This document shows, one piece after another, positions 17,481-26,718 of a stretch of 63,298 nucleotides of DNA (position 1 is the first letter of the stretch; each line of letters begins with the position of its first letter). The stretch spans positions 1 through 63,298 of the forward strand of contig NZ_JALPTB010000039.1 in assembly GCF_023218075.1 (NCBI RefSeq). Reading direction: 5' to 3'. The position numbers and the translations under genes are program-made. Below the pieces are notes generated by a model. It did no database searches and was not told the origin of the DNA. It worked only from the letters and a program-made list of their open reading frames with translations. Origin of the DNA: Rhodococcus sp. HM1. Lineage in GTDB: Bacteria; Actinomycetota; Actinomycetes; Mycobacteriales; Mycobacteriaceae.

Positions 17481-18101
17481 TCAGATCGGCCCCAGCCGGC
17501 TCACCAGCCAGCGACCGTCCTCGTTCTCCAGCTCGACCCGGACCCGGCTGGCGCTGCTGACCGCCTCCGGGAACTCCGAGTTGGTACTGATCGTGTTGAC
17601 GAACAACATCGCCACGGCGTGGTCGGCCTCGGCCGAGACGATCGACGACGACTGCACGACGGCCTGAACGCTGATCGACTTCTCCTTGGCGCCCGGGACG
17701 ATCACGTTGTTCATCAGGTTCAGGTATTCCTCGCGGAAGTCGCCGGTCAGCCCCTCCGCGGCGGCCGCGACCTGCTCGTCGACCTTGTCGTAGCTGTATG
17801 CGAGCACGGCGACGGCCTGCTCCTCGGCGGCCTTCACCGCGTCGGTGCGTGCCACCTCGGCGGCGTTGTCCTGGAGCTTGCCGTAGGCCAGCCAGCCGAC
17901 GACCGCGGCCAGCACGACCGCGACGGCCACGAGTGCCCCGGCCAGCGCCCGCGGAACACCTTTCTTCCCGGTGGGAGACACGGACTCGCCGCCGGAGGTC
18001 GCCTCCGCCGTATCACTGCCGGAGGCGGTCTCCCTGCTCTTCTCGAGGACGACTGCCTCGTCGCTGCCGTCGTTCTTCTCGGTCCGGTTCTCGTCGCTCA
18101 C
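17481..18101 (-). CDS. Mce-associated membrane protein
   Basis: A 206-residue protein with an acidic, disordered N-terminal 46 residues, one membrane helix at about 50-72 (ALAGALVAVAVVLAAVVGWLAYG) and an outside domain of about 130 residues. This layout is that of the Mas proteins encoded after mce operons (Rv3492c type). They are thought to steady the Mce complex. It is the last gene of the operon; its ATG overlaps the previous stop by 4 bases. The gene converges on otsA with a 42-base gap. Confidence 0.88.
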   Translation of the reverse strand: MSDENRTEKNDGSDEAVVLEKSRETASGSDTAEATSGGESVSPTGKKGVPRALAGALVAVAVVLAAVVGWLAYGKLQDNAAEVARTDAVKAAEEQAVAVLAYSYDKVDEQVAAAAEGLTGDFREEYLNLMNNVIVPGAKEKSISVQAVVQSSSIVSAEADHAVAMLFVNTISTNSEFPEAVSSASRVRVELENEDGRWLVSRLGPI

Positions 18102-18637
18102 GGTACGAACTCCACCTTCGATGCCAACAGCCGTCCGCCCTCGTCGCAGATCGTGACCCGCAACCGGAAGTCACGCGGCGAGGGTTCGGGCTGGCCGGCG
18201 TTGGACACCATCATGCGCGAGGCAACCAGCGACGACGTGCACGCGCCGTCCTCGGTCTGGATGCCCGCCTCGATCACTTCCCCGTTGGTGTCGACCCCGG
18301 CCTTCTGCACGACCTCCACGAACGGGCCTTCGCGGCCTTCGAATTCGGCCTTGAAATCACCGGTGGCCCCGTCGAGCAGTCGCTGGACGTCGGCGTCGGC
18401 AGTGTCGCTGTGAATCGTGGTCAGGTTCAGCACCGTCTGCCGCGCGGCCTGCAGGTACGCCTGGCGTCGTTCGTCACGCTCGTTGCTCGACTGCCGGTCG
18501 ATCAGCAGCCAGACCCCGGCCGCGATCAGCGCGACGATCAGGACCGCCGCGCCGATCGAGACGGGCCGGGTCCACGCCCGACCCGCCGACGTGCCCCCGG
18601 AGGTCGGGTTCTCCGATGTCGTGTTCTCGTCCGTCAT
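18098..18637 (-). CDS. Mce-associated membrane protein
   Basis: A 179-residue protein with a short Thr/Ser-rich cytoplasmic tail, one membrane helix at about 26-47 (VSIGAAVLIVALIAAGVWLLI) and an outer domain with one Cys pair candidate (GACTS and TICDEGG). This matches the Rv3493c-type Mas proteins. The ATG overlaps the mceF stop by one base. It is coupled to both neighbours, which supports a joint function with the Mce4 complex. Confidence 0.87.
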   Translation of the reverse strand: MTDENTTSENPTSGGTSAGRAWTRPVSIGAAVLIVALIAAGVWLLIDRQSSNERDERRQAYLQAARQTVLNLTTIHSDTADADVQRLLDGATGDFKAEFEGREGPFVEVVQKAGVDTNGEVIEAGIQTEDGACTSSLVASRMMVSNAGQPEPSPRDFRLRVTICDEGGRLLASKVEFVP

Positions 18638-20052
18638 CAGCCCTGCTGTGCCTTCATGTACGCCTCCAAACTCGTGTCTGCCCCCGTGCCCGTGTGGCGG
18701 TAGACCGTGCCGTCCGGACCAATGTACGTGCCGGTCGCCGGATCGATCCGGCGCGCGGTCACACCCGCGGGCGCGGCGGCGTCCGAACCTTCGGAGTACG
18801 ACGCGGGCTGAGGGACGTCGTTCGCGGATGCCACCGGCGTCGGCGGGCCGATCCACGGGTTGTCGGTGTACTCGGGCTGGTAACCGGTCCGGCACATTTC
18901 CGGCGTCGGTGCACGACGGCCCGGGAACTCCATGCAGGGAACGTTGCGGGCACCGCGCACAGTGTTCGGATCCGATTGCGGCAGTTTGCAGAACAGGTCA
19001 CCGGGCGAGTCGATCAGGGACTCGTCGGCGGGACTGCGCCACTGGTCCGGCGGAAGGAAACCGGCCAGGCACGGCGGCGGATCGTGCAACTGGAGATGGA
19101 AGTCGACGACCGCACCGTCCTCGGCCGGTCCGCTGCCGGCCGCGGTGATCAGTGCCGTGGTCATCGGCGGGTACAGCACCAGGATCTGTTCGATGCCGGC
19201 GTTGTAGACGACGCCGACCTCACCGACACTGACGAGGTTCGCGAGCAGCAGCGGCAGGGTGGGTTTCAGGTCCTGCAGCAGTTGCTCGGCTTCCGCGGCC
19301 GCGCCGGGCCCCTTGTCCATCAGCGCCCGCAGATCCGGGTCGCTGACGCGGAGCCGGTCGGTGAAGGTCACCATGTCCCGTGTCCAGGAACGGATCGCGT
19401 CGCTGCTGACGACCTGGGTGTCGAGCAGCGGGCCGAGCTCGTCGAGCAGCTGACTCGTGGGAGCGCTGTTGGCGTTGGCCTCCTGCACGAACAGGCGGGT
19501 CGAGTCGATCAGTCGCTGCAGATCGGGCCCGGATCCGTTGAACGCATCGAACGCCTCGTCCACGACGGTCTGCAGGCGCGTGTCGCTGATGCTCGCGAGC
19601 AGCACATCCGCCTGGTCGAGCAGTGCCCCGACCTCCTGCGGCACGGTCGCCCGATCGACGGGGATCACGTCACCGTCCGCGAGATGCGCTTCGTCCGAAG
19701 CATTCTCGTGCGGCACCAGGTCGATGTACTGCTCGCCGACCGCCGACACGCTGCGCACCGCGACGTCGACGTCCGCCGGAATCTTGTAGTCGCTGTCGAT
19801 CGACATCTCGGCCTCGACCCCGGTAGGTGTCAGCGAAACAGTATCGACCACACCGACATTCGTTCCCCGATAGGTGACGTTCGAATGCCGGTACAGGCCA
19901 CCGGTCGACGGCAGCTCCGCGGTGACCGTGTAGCGGCCGACCCCGAGAAGCTGCGGCAGCCGGACGTACTGCGCCGACATGACGACCAGTCCGATCACCG
20001 TGAGGATCGCGAAGATCACCAACTGGATGCGGACGAACCTCGAGAGCATCAT
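18637..20052 (-). CDS. mce4F: MCE family protein MceF (Mce4F type)
   Basis: A 471-residue secreted or membrane-anchored lipid-binding subunit. One helix at residues 8-27 anchors it. The MCE domain follows (about 38-115) with TGGLYRHSNVTYRGTNVGVV. A long helical region and a Pro/Cys-rich tail (PPPCLAGFLPP, DLFCKLPQSD, NVPCMEFPG) are typical of MceF. The tail continues into the segment RRIDPATGTYIGPDGTVYR. The ATG-ATG start overlaps the mceE stop by 4 bases. It should be one of six MCE subunits forming a tunnel for sterols. Confidence 0.94.
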   Translation of the reverse strand: MMLSRFVRIQLVIFAILTVIGLVVMSAQYVRLPQLLGVGRYTVTAELPSTGGLYRHSNVTYRGTNVGVVDTVSLTPTGVEAEMSIDSDYKIPADVDVAVRSVSAVGEQYIDLVPHENASDEAHLADGDVIPVDRATVPQEVGALLDQADVLLASISDTRLQTVVDEAFDAFNGSGPDLQRLIDSTRLFVQEANANSAPTSQLLDELGPLLDTQVVSSDAIRSWTRDMVTFTDRLRVSDPDLRALMDKGPGAAAEAEQLLQDLKPTLPLLLANLVSVGEVGVVYNAGIEQILVLYPPMTTALITAAGSGPAEDGAVVDFHLQLHDPPPCLAGFLPPDQWRSPADESLIDSPGDLFCKLPQSDPNTVRGARNVPCMEFPGRRAPTPEMCRTGYQPEYTDNPWIGPPTPVASANDVPQPASYSEGSDAAAPAGVTARRIDPATGTYIGPDGTVYRHTGTGADTSLEAYMKAQQG

Positions 20053-21263
20053 GGCGCGGGCACCCCCAGCTGCGGCAGTTCGGGGATCGTGAACTCGCCG
20101 AGCCCCGGGACGGTCACGGTCGCCGGGCCGGGCCCGGTCCGCGGAGCCGGCGGCTGCAGCGGGGCCAGGAACGGGTCGGTGGCCTGTCCCGCGAGTCCGG
20201 CGTCCTGCCCCAGGATGCCTTCGGGACCGGCGAGCCGGCCGGCGAGCGGGGTTCCGGTCAGGAAGTTCAGGTCGAGACGATCCAGGGTCAGGTCGATGGT
20301 CATGGCGAGGTTCGCGTAGTCGCCTCGGATGATGTTGTTGATACCGGCCTGCGGGAACGGGTAGGTGAGCAGCACACCGAGCACCTGGGTGAGCGAGTTG
20401 CCCGAATCCGCGAGTGCCCGCAGGGTCGGGGTCAGTGCCTGCAGGTTCGTGTCCAGATCCTGACCGGCGTTCTCGACGAGCCTGCTTGCGACGGAACTCA
20501 ACTCACCGAGCGAGGTCAGCGCCGCGGTCAGATTGCCCCGCTGATCGGAGAGCACCTCGAGCGCCGCGGGCAGTTCGTCGAGGGCGCGTTCGAGGGTGTC
20601 GGTCTGGTCGTTGACCGTCGACGCCAGCCGGTCCATGCCCTCCATCGCGGAGATGATGTCGGTGCGCTGCCGGTCGAGGGTGCCGACGAGTTCGTCGAGC
20701 CGCGGCATCAGGTCGCGCAGCGAATCCTCGCGTCCGACGAGCGCGGCGTTCAGTTCGGTGGTGATGTCGTTGATCTGGGCGAGCCCGCCGCCGTTGAGCA
20801 CCACCGACAGCGACGACAGCGTCTGCTCGGTCGTCGGGTAGGCACCGGCGCGTTCGAGCGGGATGACGTCGCCGTCCTCGAGCCGGCCCTGCGGCGGTTC
20901 GTCGGTCGGCTCGGCCAGTTCCAGGTGCTGCGATCCGAGCAGGCTGGTCTGCCCGATGCGGGCGGTGGCGTTCGCGGGCAGTTCGACGTCCCCGTCGAGG
21001 GCCACCGTCACCAGCGCGTGCCAGTCCACGACCTCGATGTTCGCGATGCTCCCGACGGTGACGTCGTCGACACGCACCGGCGAGTTCTGGGACAGCGTCG
21101 TGACGTTCGGCATCTCGATCTGCACCTGGTAGGCGCCGTCCCCGTGCCCGGCGGTGCCCGGCATCGGGACCGAGTTGAGCCCGTTCCATTCGCAGGCCGA
21201 CAGTGTCATCGCGGCGATGGCCAAGGTGGTGACGGCTGTGAGCCGCCCGGTGCGCGTGGTCAT
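20049..21263 (-). CDS. mce4E: MCE lipoprotein MceE (Mce4E/LprN type)
   Basis: A 404-residue lipoprotein. The signal peptide ends in the lipobox LSAC with lipidated Cys24, then EWNGLNSVPMPGTAGHGDGAY, the hallmark start of MceE. The MCE domain (about 45-125) contains RVDDVTVGSI and ARIGQTSLLGSQHLEL. A helical middle region and a Pro-rich tail follow. Among Mce proteins MceE is the lipoprotein member, matching this position. The ATG overlaps the mceD stop by 4 bases. Confidence 0.95.
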   Translation of the reverse strand: MTTRTGRLTAVTTLAIAAMTLSACEWNGLNSVPMPGTAGHGDGAYQVQIEMPNVTTLSQNSPVRVDDVTVGSIANIEVVDWHALVTVALDGDVELPANATARIGQTSLLGSQHLELAEPTDEPPQGRLEDGDVIPLERAGAYPTTEQTLSSLSVVLNGGGLAQINDITTELNAALVGREDSLRDLMPRLDELVGTLDRQRTDIISAMEGMDRLASTVNDQTDTLERALDELPAALEVLSDQRGNLTAALTSLGELSSVASRLVENAGQDLDTNLQALTPTLRALADSGNSLTQVLGVLLTYPFPQAGINNIIRGDYANLAMTIDLTLDRLDLNFLTGTPLAGRLAGPEGILGQDAGLAGQATDPFLAPLQPPAPRTGPGPATVTVPGLGEFTIPELPQLGVPAP

Positions 21264-22585
21264 CGGCCTCCTCCCGGCTGCAGCAGTGAGCCCAGGTCGC
21301 CGGGCACCTCGATGCTCGGCAGTCCGGACAGCAGCCCGTCGACCGGGCCCGGTGCGGGCGCTTCCTCGGGGGCGATTCCACGTCCGGCCGTGGCCTCTTC
21401 GAGCCACGGTTCGGTGTAGTAGAGCTGGTCCGGGAACGCCTGCACGCCGGCGATCGGGTTGATCAGGTACGGCAGGTAGTTGCTCGACAGGGAGGCGAGC
21501 ACGGGTCCGAGTTGCTGCCGGCACAGTTCCTCGCTGCGATCCGAGGTCGCGTTGGCCGCCGCACCCACCGAGCCGCACATCCATTCGATGGGGTTGCGGC
21601 CGTTGCTGATCGAGAGGGCCCCGGTGAGCGAACCCTGGGCGGGCTTGTAGATGTTGTAGAAGTTCGACAGCGCCGTGGGACCGGAATGCAGGACCCGTTC
21701 GATCTCGGGCCGCTTGCGGGCGAGGACCTCGGTGGCGTCGGCGAGGCGCTCGACGGATTCGGTGAGTCCGTCACGGTTGTCCTGGACGAACCGCTGCACG
21801 TCGCCGACCGCGATGTTCAGGTCGGTGAGCGAGGTTCCGAGCTGGTCGGAGCTCGCGGCGAGCACGTCGGACACGGACGCGAGGCGGCCGCCGAACTGCA
21901 CGATCTGCTCGTCGCTCTTCGACAGCACGGAGACGAATGCCTGCAGGTTGCGGACGGTGGAGAACAGGTCGGTGCGGCCGTCGGAGAGGGTCCGCATCGT
22001 CTCGGACAGTTCCCGCAGCGCCTCGCGCACGGTGGCGCCGTTGCCCTCGAGGTTCTCGGCGGCGGTGTCGATGAACCGGCCGAGCGAGCCCTGCGGGTCG
22101 AGATCCTCCGGTCCGAGCGCCTCGGTCAGCCGCATCAGTTCGGTCTTGATCTCGTCCCACTCGACGGGAGAGGCCGTGCGCGACAACGGAATCGTGGCAC
22201 CGTCGGCGATCGTCTCCCCACCGGAGTACACGGGGGTGAGCTGAATGAACCGTGCCGAGACGAGGCTCTGCGCGATGATCACGGCCTGGGCGTCGGCGGG
22301 GACGTCGACCGAGTCGTCGACCTGCATCGTGACCCGGGACATGTCGACGCCCGGTTCGATGGAGGTGATGCTCCCGACCGGCACGCCGAGGACCCGCACG
22401 TCGTCGCCTTCGTACAGTCCTGTGGTGGACACGAATTCGGCGTGGATCGTGCGCTTGCCCCAGCCCGGCAGCACGAGCGCGGCGACGCCGGCGATCAGGG
22501 CCGCGGCGACCGCGGCGGCGACCGCGGGCAGCAGCCACTTCGGCCGGCCCGGCTTCTTCCCGTTGTCGATGGTCGTGTCGCTCAT
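21260..22585 (-). CDS. mce4D: MCE family protein MceD (Mce4D type)
   Basis: A 441-residue subunit with a positively charged N-terminus, one membrane helix at about 17-40, and an MCE domain (about 48-125) with TGLYEGDDVRVLGVPVGSI. ASPVEWDEIKTELMRL and ALGPEDLDPQGSLGRF are recurring MceD segments. The C-terminal half is helical and then Pro/Gly-rich. The ATG gives a 4-base overlap with the mceC stop. Role: part of the hydrophobic conduit of the sterol importer. Confidence 0.94.
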   Translation of the reverse strand: MSDTTIDNGKKPGRPKWLLPAVAAAVAAALIAGVAALVLPGWGKRTIHAEFVSTTGLYEGDDVRVLGVPVGSITSIEPGVDMSRVTMQVDDSVDVPADAQAVIIAQSLVSARFIQLTPVYSGGETIADGATIPLSRTASPVEWDEIKTELMRLTEALGPEDLDPQGSLGRFIDTAAENLEGNGATVREALRELSETMRTLSDGRTDLFSTVRNLQAFVSVLSKSDEQIVQFGGRLASVSDVLAASSDQLGTSLTDLNIAVGDVQRFVQDNRDGLTESVERLADATEVLARKRPEIERVLHSGPTALSNFYNIYKPAQGSLTGALSISNGRNPIEWMCGSVGAAANATSDRSEELCRQQLGPVLASLSSNYLPYLINPIAGVQAFPDQLYYTEPWLEEATAGRGIAPEEAPAPGPVDGLLSGLPSIEVPGDLGSLLQPGGGR

Positions 22586-23640
22586 TCGCCATCCTTCTTG
22601 ATCGACGGCGGGTTGTCCGGAATCACGTCCTCCAGGTCCTCCTGCAGGAGTTCGGGCGCGACGAACCCGTCGACGACCGCCTTCCACCACGGTGCGGGCA
22701 GGATGTTCGAGACGTACGCGTTGAAGAACGGTCCGCTGGCGACGGATTCGCCGAGGGAACTGATGTAGGGGCCGAGTCCGTCGAGTGCTTCGGCGATGTT
22801 GTCCTTGTTCGCCTGCAGATTCGCGGTGACCGCGTTCAGCGTCTCGAGGGTCGGCGCCATCTGTGCCTGGTTGTCCTGCACGAGACCGGTCAGCTGCCGC
22901 GACACCGCCGAGACGTTCGCGATGAGTTCGGTGATGGCGTCGCGACGCAGGCTCAGTTCACCGAACAGATCGTTGGCGTCGAGGATCAATTCGTTGATGC
23001 GGTCGCTGCGTTCGGCGAGGATGCCGGTGACGTTCTCGGCGCGGCCGAGAAGTTCCTGCAGCGATTCGTCGCGCGCGTTGATGGATTCGGAAAGCCGCCG
23101 CATGCCTTCGAGAGCTCCGCTGATCTCGGGCGGGGTGTCCTGCAGTGCAAGCGACAGGGCGTCGAGCGATTCGTTGATGCCGTCGGTGTCGAGTTCGGAC
23201 ACGCTGGTGGTGAGGTCCCCGAGCGCATCGGGCAGCGAGTACGGCGCGTTGGTGCGCTCGACGGGGATCGTCGTGCCGGGCCGCAGGACGCCGTCACCGG
23301 CCGGCCGCACCGCCAGGGACTTGCGGCCGAGGACCGTGTTGGTCTTGATGTCGGCGCCGGTCGCCTCGCCGAGGGCGATGCCGTCGCGGACCGTGAAGGT
23401 CACCAGCACCTGCTGTCCGTCGAGCTCGACGCCGGTGACGGTACCGACGTCGACACCGGCGAGGCTGACGTCGTCGCCCGGCACGAGGCCACCCGCGTCG
23501 GTGAAGTGCGCCGAGTAGTTCAGGCCTCCCGAGATGAACGGAAGCTGGTCGTACTGCAGGCCCGCGAGCACGATCGCGGCACACACACCGAGGCCGATGA
23601 CACCGACCTGGACTGGATTGCGTTCACGAGTAGGGCTCAT
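22582..23640 (-). CDS. mce4C: MCE family protein MceC (Mce4C type)
   Basis: A 352-residue subunit with a membrane helix at about 11-28 (VGVIGLGVCAAIVLAGLQ) and an MCE domain (about 35-115) with AGGLVPGDDVSLAGVDVGTV. NAPYSLPDALGDL is a typical MceC linker and ASGPFFNAYVSNILPAPWW a typical C-terminal segment. The ATG overlaps the mceB stop by 4 bases. Position in the operon supports the letter assignment. Confidence 0.94.
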   Translation of the reverse strand: MSPTRERNPVQVGVIGLGVCAAIVLAGLQYDQLPFISGGLNYSAHFTDAGGLVPGDDVSLAGVDVGTVTGVELDGQQVLVTFTVRDGIALGEATGADIKTNTVLGRKSLAVRPAGDGVLRPGTTIPVERTNAPYSLPDALGDLTTSVSELDTDGINESLDALSLALQDTPPEISGALEGMRRLSESINARDESLQELLGRAENVTGILAERSDRINELILDANDLFGELSLRRDAITELIANVSAVSRQLTGLVQDNQAQMAPTLETLNAVTANLQANKDNIAEALDGLGPYISSLGESVASGPFFNAYVSNILPAPWWKAVVDGFVAPELLQEDLEDVIPDNPPSIKKDGE

Positions 23641-24665
23641 TCGACCTTTGCACACCTTCCGGTCGTCTGCTCCGCCGACGTGTAACGGATCGTCGTCCCG
23701 TCCGGTCCGGAGAACTTGAACGTGTTGGCGCACAGGAAGAACTGGAAGAAGTTTCCGTACACACCGACACGGATGAGCTTCTTGTAGTCCGTCGGCAACC
23801 GTTCGAGGGTGCGATTGATGTCGTCCTCACCGAGCTCGAGCTGCGTCATCGTGCGGTTGGTCTCGGCGATCACCGACTGCAGGTCGGGCCGCGTTTCCTG
23901 CAGCAGCGACGCGAGATCCGCGGTGCCCGCGGACAACTGCGGGAGCGCGGCCCCGATGGGGTCGCGGTCCTCGGCGAGGCCGCCGACGAGAGTGTGCAGC
24001 CGGTCGATGGTGTCGCCGAACTGCTCGTCGCGTTCGTCGATCGTGCCCAGCACGGTGTTGAGGTTGTCGATGACGTCGCCGATGAGCTGGTCCCGGTCGG
24101 CGAGTGAGTTGGTGAACGAGTTGGTGTTGCCGAGCAGCGACACCAGCGTGCCGCCCTGTCCCTGGAAGATCTGCAGCAACGCGCCGGACAGGTCGTTGAC
24201 CTGCTTCGGATCCAGTCCCTTCAGCAACGGCTTGAATCCGCCGAGCAGCAGATCCAGATCGAGCGCCGGCGCGGTCCGGTCGAGCGGGATGGTCTCGCCC
24301 GGCTGCAGCTTCTCGCCGCTGCTGCCGGGACCTTCCAGCAACTCGAGGTAGCGGTCGCCGACGAGGTTCTCGTAGCGGACGGTCGCGCGGGTGCTCTGCA
24401 GCAGCGTGTATTTCGAGTCGACGTCGAAGTCGACCTCGGCGATGTTGCCGTCACCGATGTCGACCCTGCCGACCGATCCCACGGGAACACCCGCGATGCG
24501 CACCTTGTCGCCGGGCTTCAGCCCGGACACGTCGGTGAACGTCGCGCGGTATCCCTCGCTGCCGGAGAACCGGGCCTGGCTGAACACCACGGCGAGGCCC
24601 GCGAAGATCAGGATCATCGCGACGGCGAAGGCCGTGAACTTGATGGTGGTCGGTCTCATGGTCAC
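23637..24665 (-). CDS. mce4B: MCE family protein MceB (Mce4B type)
   Basis: A 342-residue subunit. The membrane helix is at about 8-28, the MCE domain at about 36-115 with VSGLKPGDKVRIAGVPVGSV and YENLVGDRYLEL. The C-terminal end FFLCANTFKF and TGRCAKVE carries the two conserved cysteines of MceB. I chose the GTG that overlaps the mceA stop as GTGA, because most junctions from mceA to mceF in this operon are 4-base overlaps; an ATG two codons later is the alternative (340 residues). Confidence 0.94.
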   Translation of the reverse strand: MTMRPTTIKFTAFAVAMILIFAGLAVVFSQARFSGSEGYRATFTDVSGLKPGDKVRIAGVPVGSVGRVDIGDGNIAEVDFDVDSKYTLLQSTRATVRYENLVGDRYLELLEGPGSSGEKLQPGETIPLDRTAPALDLDLLLGGFKPLLKGLDPKQVNDLSGALLQIFQGQGGTLVSLLGNTNSFTNSLADRDQLIGDVIDNLNTVLGTIDERDEQFGDTIDRLHTLVGGLAEDRDPIGAALPQLSAGTADLASLLQETRPDLQSVIAETNRTMTQLELGEDDINRTLERLPTDYKKLIRVGVYGNFFQFFLCANTFKFSGPDGTTIRYTSAEQTTGRCAKVE

Positions 24666-25840
24666 TGCCCTGCCGCAAGGTCGTCGCCGTACAGGTACCG
24701 GAAGATCGTCGGGGTTCGGACCCACGCCTCGGTGGAGGGCTTGTAGGGCACTTCACCGGTGTTCGCGACCGCGAACTGTGCGTGTCCGTCGCGACGGGGG
24801 TCGAAATTCGGCAGCCCGTAGCAGTTGGGCCCACCGCTCGCCCCGACGACGGGGAGGTCCTGCTCCTGGTTGTAGATGGTGGCGCCGCCCATGAAGCTGG
24901 TGCTCAGCATCAGCGACGCGTACTTGCCGGTGCCGGCCATCGGCTCGAACGCGATCCGCCCGTCGTTGAGTCCGACGATGAAGCACGTCAGCTCGGGCGA
25001 GTACTCCCCGAGGAGGGTGGTCGTGTGGGTCAGGAGGTCCAGCGACGTGGTCAGCTGGGCCTCGTTCTCGCCGAGGACGTCCCGGCCGGTGGTCGCGAGA
25101 CCGATGACGTTCATCAGCAGCAGATCGAGGTTGTCCTGTTCGTCGACGACGGTGTTGCCGACGTCGGTGGCGTTGCCGACGGTGGCCATCAGGTCGGGTG
25201 CGGTGTCGGCGTAGACACCGGTCACGTCCGCGGCGGCCTGGAGGTCGTACTGCAGTTGCGGCAGAGACGGATTCATCGTCACGAGGTAGTCGTCGACCTC
25301 CGCGAGCGCGGCACCGAGATCGTCACCGCGACCGCGCAGGCCTTCCGAGATCGCACCGAGCGTGGCGTTGAGCTTCTCCGGCTGCACCTGCGCGAGCACG
25401 TCGTTGAGGTGCTCGAAGACGGTGTTGAACTCGACGGTGACGTTCTCGGCGGCGATGACCGCGCCTTCCTGCAGCGGCACCGGCGACGGATCGTCCGGGA
25501 CGACCAGATCGACGAACTTCGCGCCGAACACGGTGGTCGACTCGATGGTCACCTGTGCGTTCGACGGAATCAGGTGCAACTGACCGGGATCCATCGCCAG
25601 CTGCAGCACCGCACCGTCCGGGGTGTGCTCGATCGACGAGACCCGGCCGACCTCGACGCCGCGCAACTTGACCTTGGCGTCGGGTTCCATCACCAGGCCG
25701 GAACGGGCGGAGGTCACGGTCACCGGGACGGTGGCGGTGAAGCCGCCGACGAACTGCGTCAGCGCCGCGACGACGAGCACGGCGAGCCCGCCGACCATCC
25801 CCAGGGCGGCGAGTTTCTTCTTCCACGATGGGCTGTCCAT
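24662..25840 (-). CDS. mce4A: MCE family protein MceA (Mce4A type)
   Basis: A 392-residue subunit. A Lys-rich start, one membrane helix at about 11-33, then an MCE domain (about 38-118) with ARSGLVMEPDAKVKLRGVEVGRV and TTVFGAKFVDL. The C-terminal region has the conserved GEYSPELTCF and GPNCYGLP segments. MceA proteins lead the operon after the two permeases, as here, with a 9-base gap to yrbE4B. Mce4A belongs to the cholesterol importer. Confidence 0.95.
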   Translation of the reverse strand: MDSPSWKKKLAALGMVGGLAVLVVAALTQFVGGFTATVPVTVTSARSGLVMEPDAKVKLRGVEVGRVSSIEHTPDGAVLQLAMDPGQLHLIPSNAQVTIESTTVFGAKFVDLVVPDDPSPVPLQEGAVIAAENVTVEFNTVFEHLNDVLAQVQPEKLNATLGAISEGLRGRGDDLGAALAEVDDYLVTMNPSLPQLQYDLQAAADVTGVYADTAPDLMATVGNATDVGNTVVDEQDNLDLLLMNVIGLATTGRDVLGENEAQLTTSLDLLTHTTTLLGEYSPELTCFIVGLNDGRIAFEPMAGTGKYASLMLSTSFMGGATIYNQEQDLPVVGASGGPNCYGLPNFDPRRDGHAQFAVANTGEVPYKPSTEAWVRTPTIFRYLYGDDLAAGQ

Positions 25841-25849
25841 GAATGCCGC

Positions 25850-26698
25850 CTATCCCGACAGGTTGAAGTTGCCGGACATCCCGTAGACCGCGAGCGAGAT
25901 GAGGAGGGTGACGGTGACGACGGCGATGAGGGACGCGCGCACTGCGTTGCCGACGGCGACACCGACCCCGACCGGCCCGCCGCTTGCGTTGAAGCCGTAG
26001 TAGGTGTGGATGAGCATCACCGCGATGGCCATGACGATGGCTTGCACGAACGACCACAGGATGTCGGTGGGGATGAGGAAGGTCTGGAAGTAGTGGTCGT
26101 ACACGCCGGCGGACTGGCCGTAGAGCACGACCGTCGCGAAACGGCTGGCGATGAACGAGGCGATCACCGCGAGCGAGTACAGCGGGACGATCGCGATCAT
26201 CCCGGCCATCACCCGCGTGCTCACCAGGTACGGGACGGACGGGATCGCCATCACCTCGAGCGCGTCGATCTCCTCGGAAACCCGCATCGCGCCGAGCTGG
26301 GCGGTGGACCCGGCCCCGATGGTCGCCGCGAGGCCGATGCCCGCGATGGTCGGGGCGGCGATGCGCACGTTGATGAACGCCGCGAAGAAGCCGGTGAGCG
26401 CCTCGACACCGATGTTGCCGAGGGAGCTGAAGCCCTGCACGGCGATGATGCCGCCGGTGAACAGGGTCAGGAAGCCGACGATCACGACCGTGCCGCCGAT
26501 GACGGCGAGCGCGCCGGTGCCCATGCTGATCTCGGCGACGAGCCGGACCGTCTCCTTCGGATAGTGCATCAGCGCGCGCGGCGCGGAGCCGAGTGCGCGG
26601 CCGAAGAACAGTGCCTGTTCGCCGATGCCGTCGATCGAGTTCGACGCGGCGCGGACACGTCGGCGCACGCGGGGGAAGCGCCCGGTAATCACTGCCAT
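25850..26698 (-). CDS. yrbE4B: MlaE/YrbE family ABC permease, YrbE4B (SupB)
   Basis: A 282-residue integral membrane permease of the MlaE clan. After a basic cytoplasmic N-terminus there are about five or six membrane segments. The conserved coupling loop that touches the MceG ATPase reads VSEEIDALEVMAI and contains the EExDA motif. Two YrbE proteins form the channel that receives sterol from the MCE tunnel. The ATG is 20 bases after the yrbE4A stop. The ATPase gene is not in the window, as expected, since mceG is usually unlinked. Confidence 0.95.
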   Translation of the reverse strand: MAVITGRFPRVRRRVRAASNSIDGIGEQALFFGRALGSAPRALMHYPKETVRLVAEISMGTGALAVIGGTVVIVGFLTLFTGGIIAVQGFSSLGNIGVEALTGFFAAFINVRIAAPTIAGIGLAATIGAGSTAQLGAMRVSEEIDALEVMAIPSVPYLVSTRVMAGMIAIVPLYSLAVIASFIASRFATVVLYGQSAGVYDHYFQTFLIPTDILWSFVQAIVMAIAVMLIHTYYGFNASGGPVGVGVAVGNAVRASLIAVVTVTLLISLAVYGMSGNFNLSG

Positions 26699-26718
26699 CT
26701 ACACCACCACCGAGCCGC

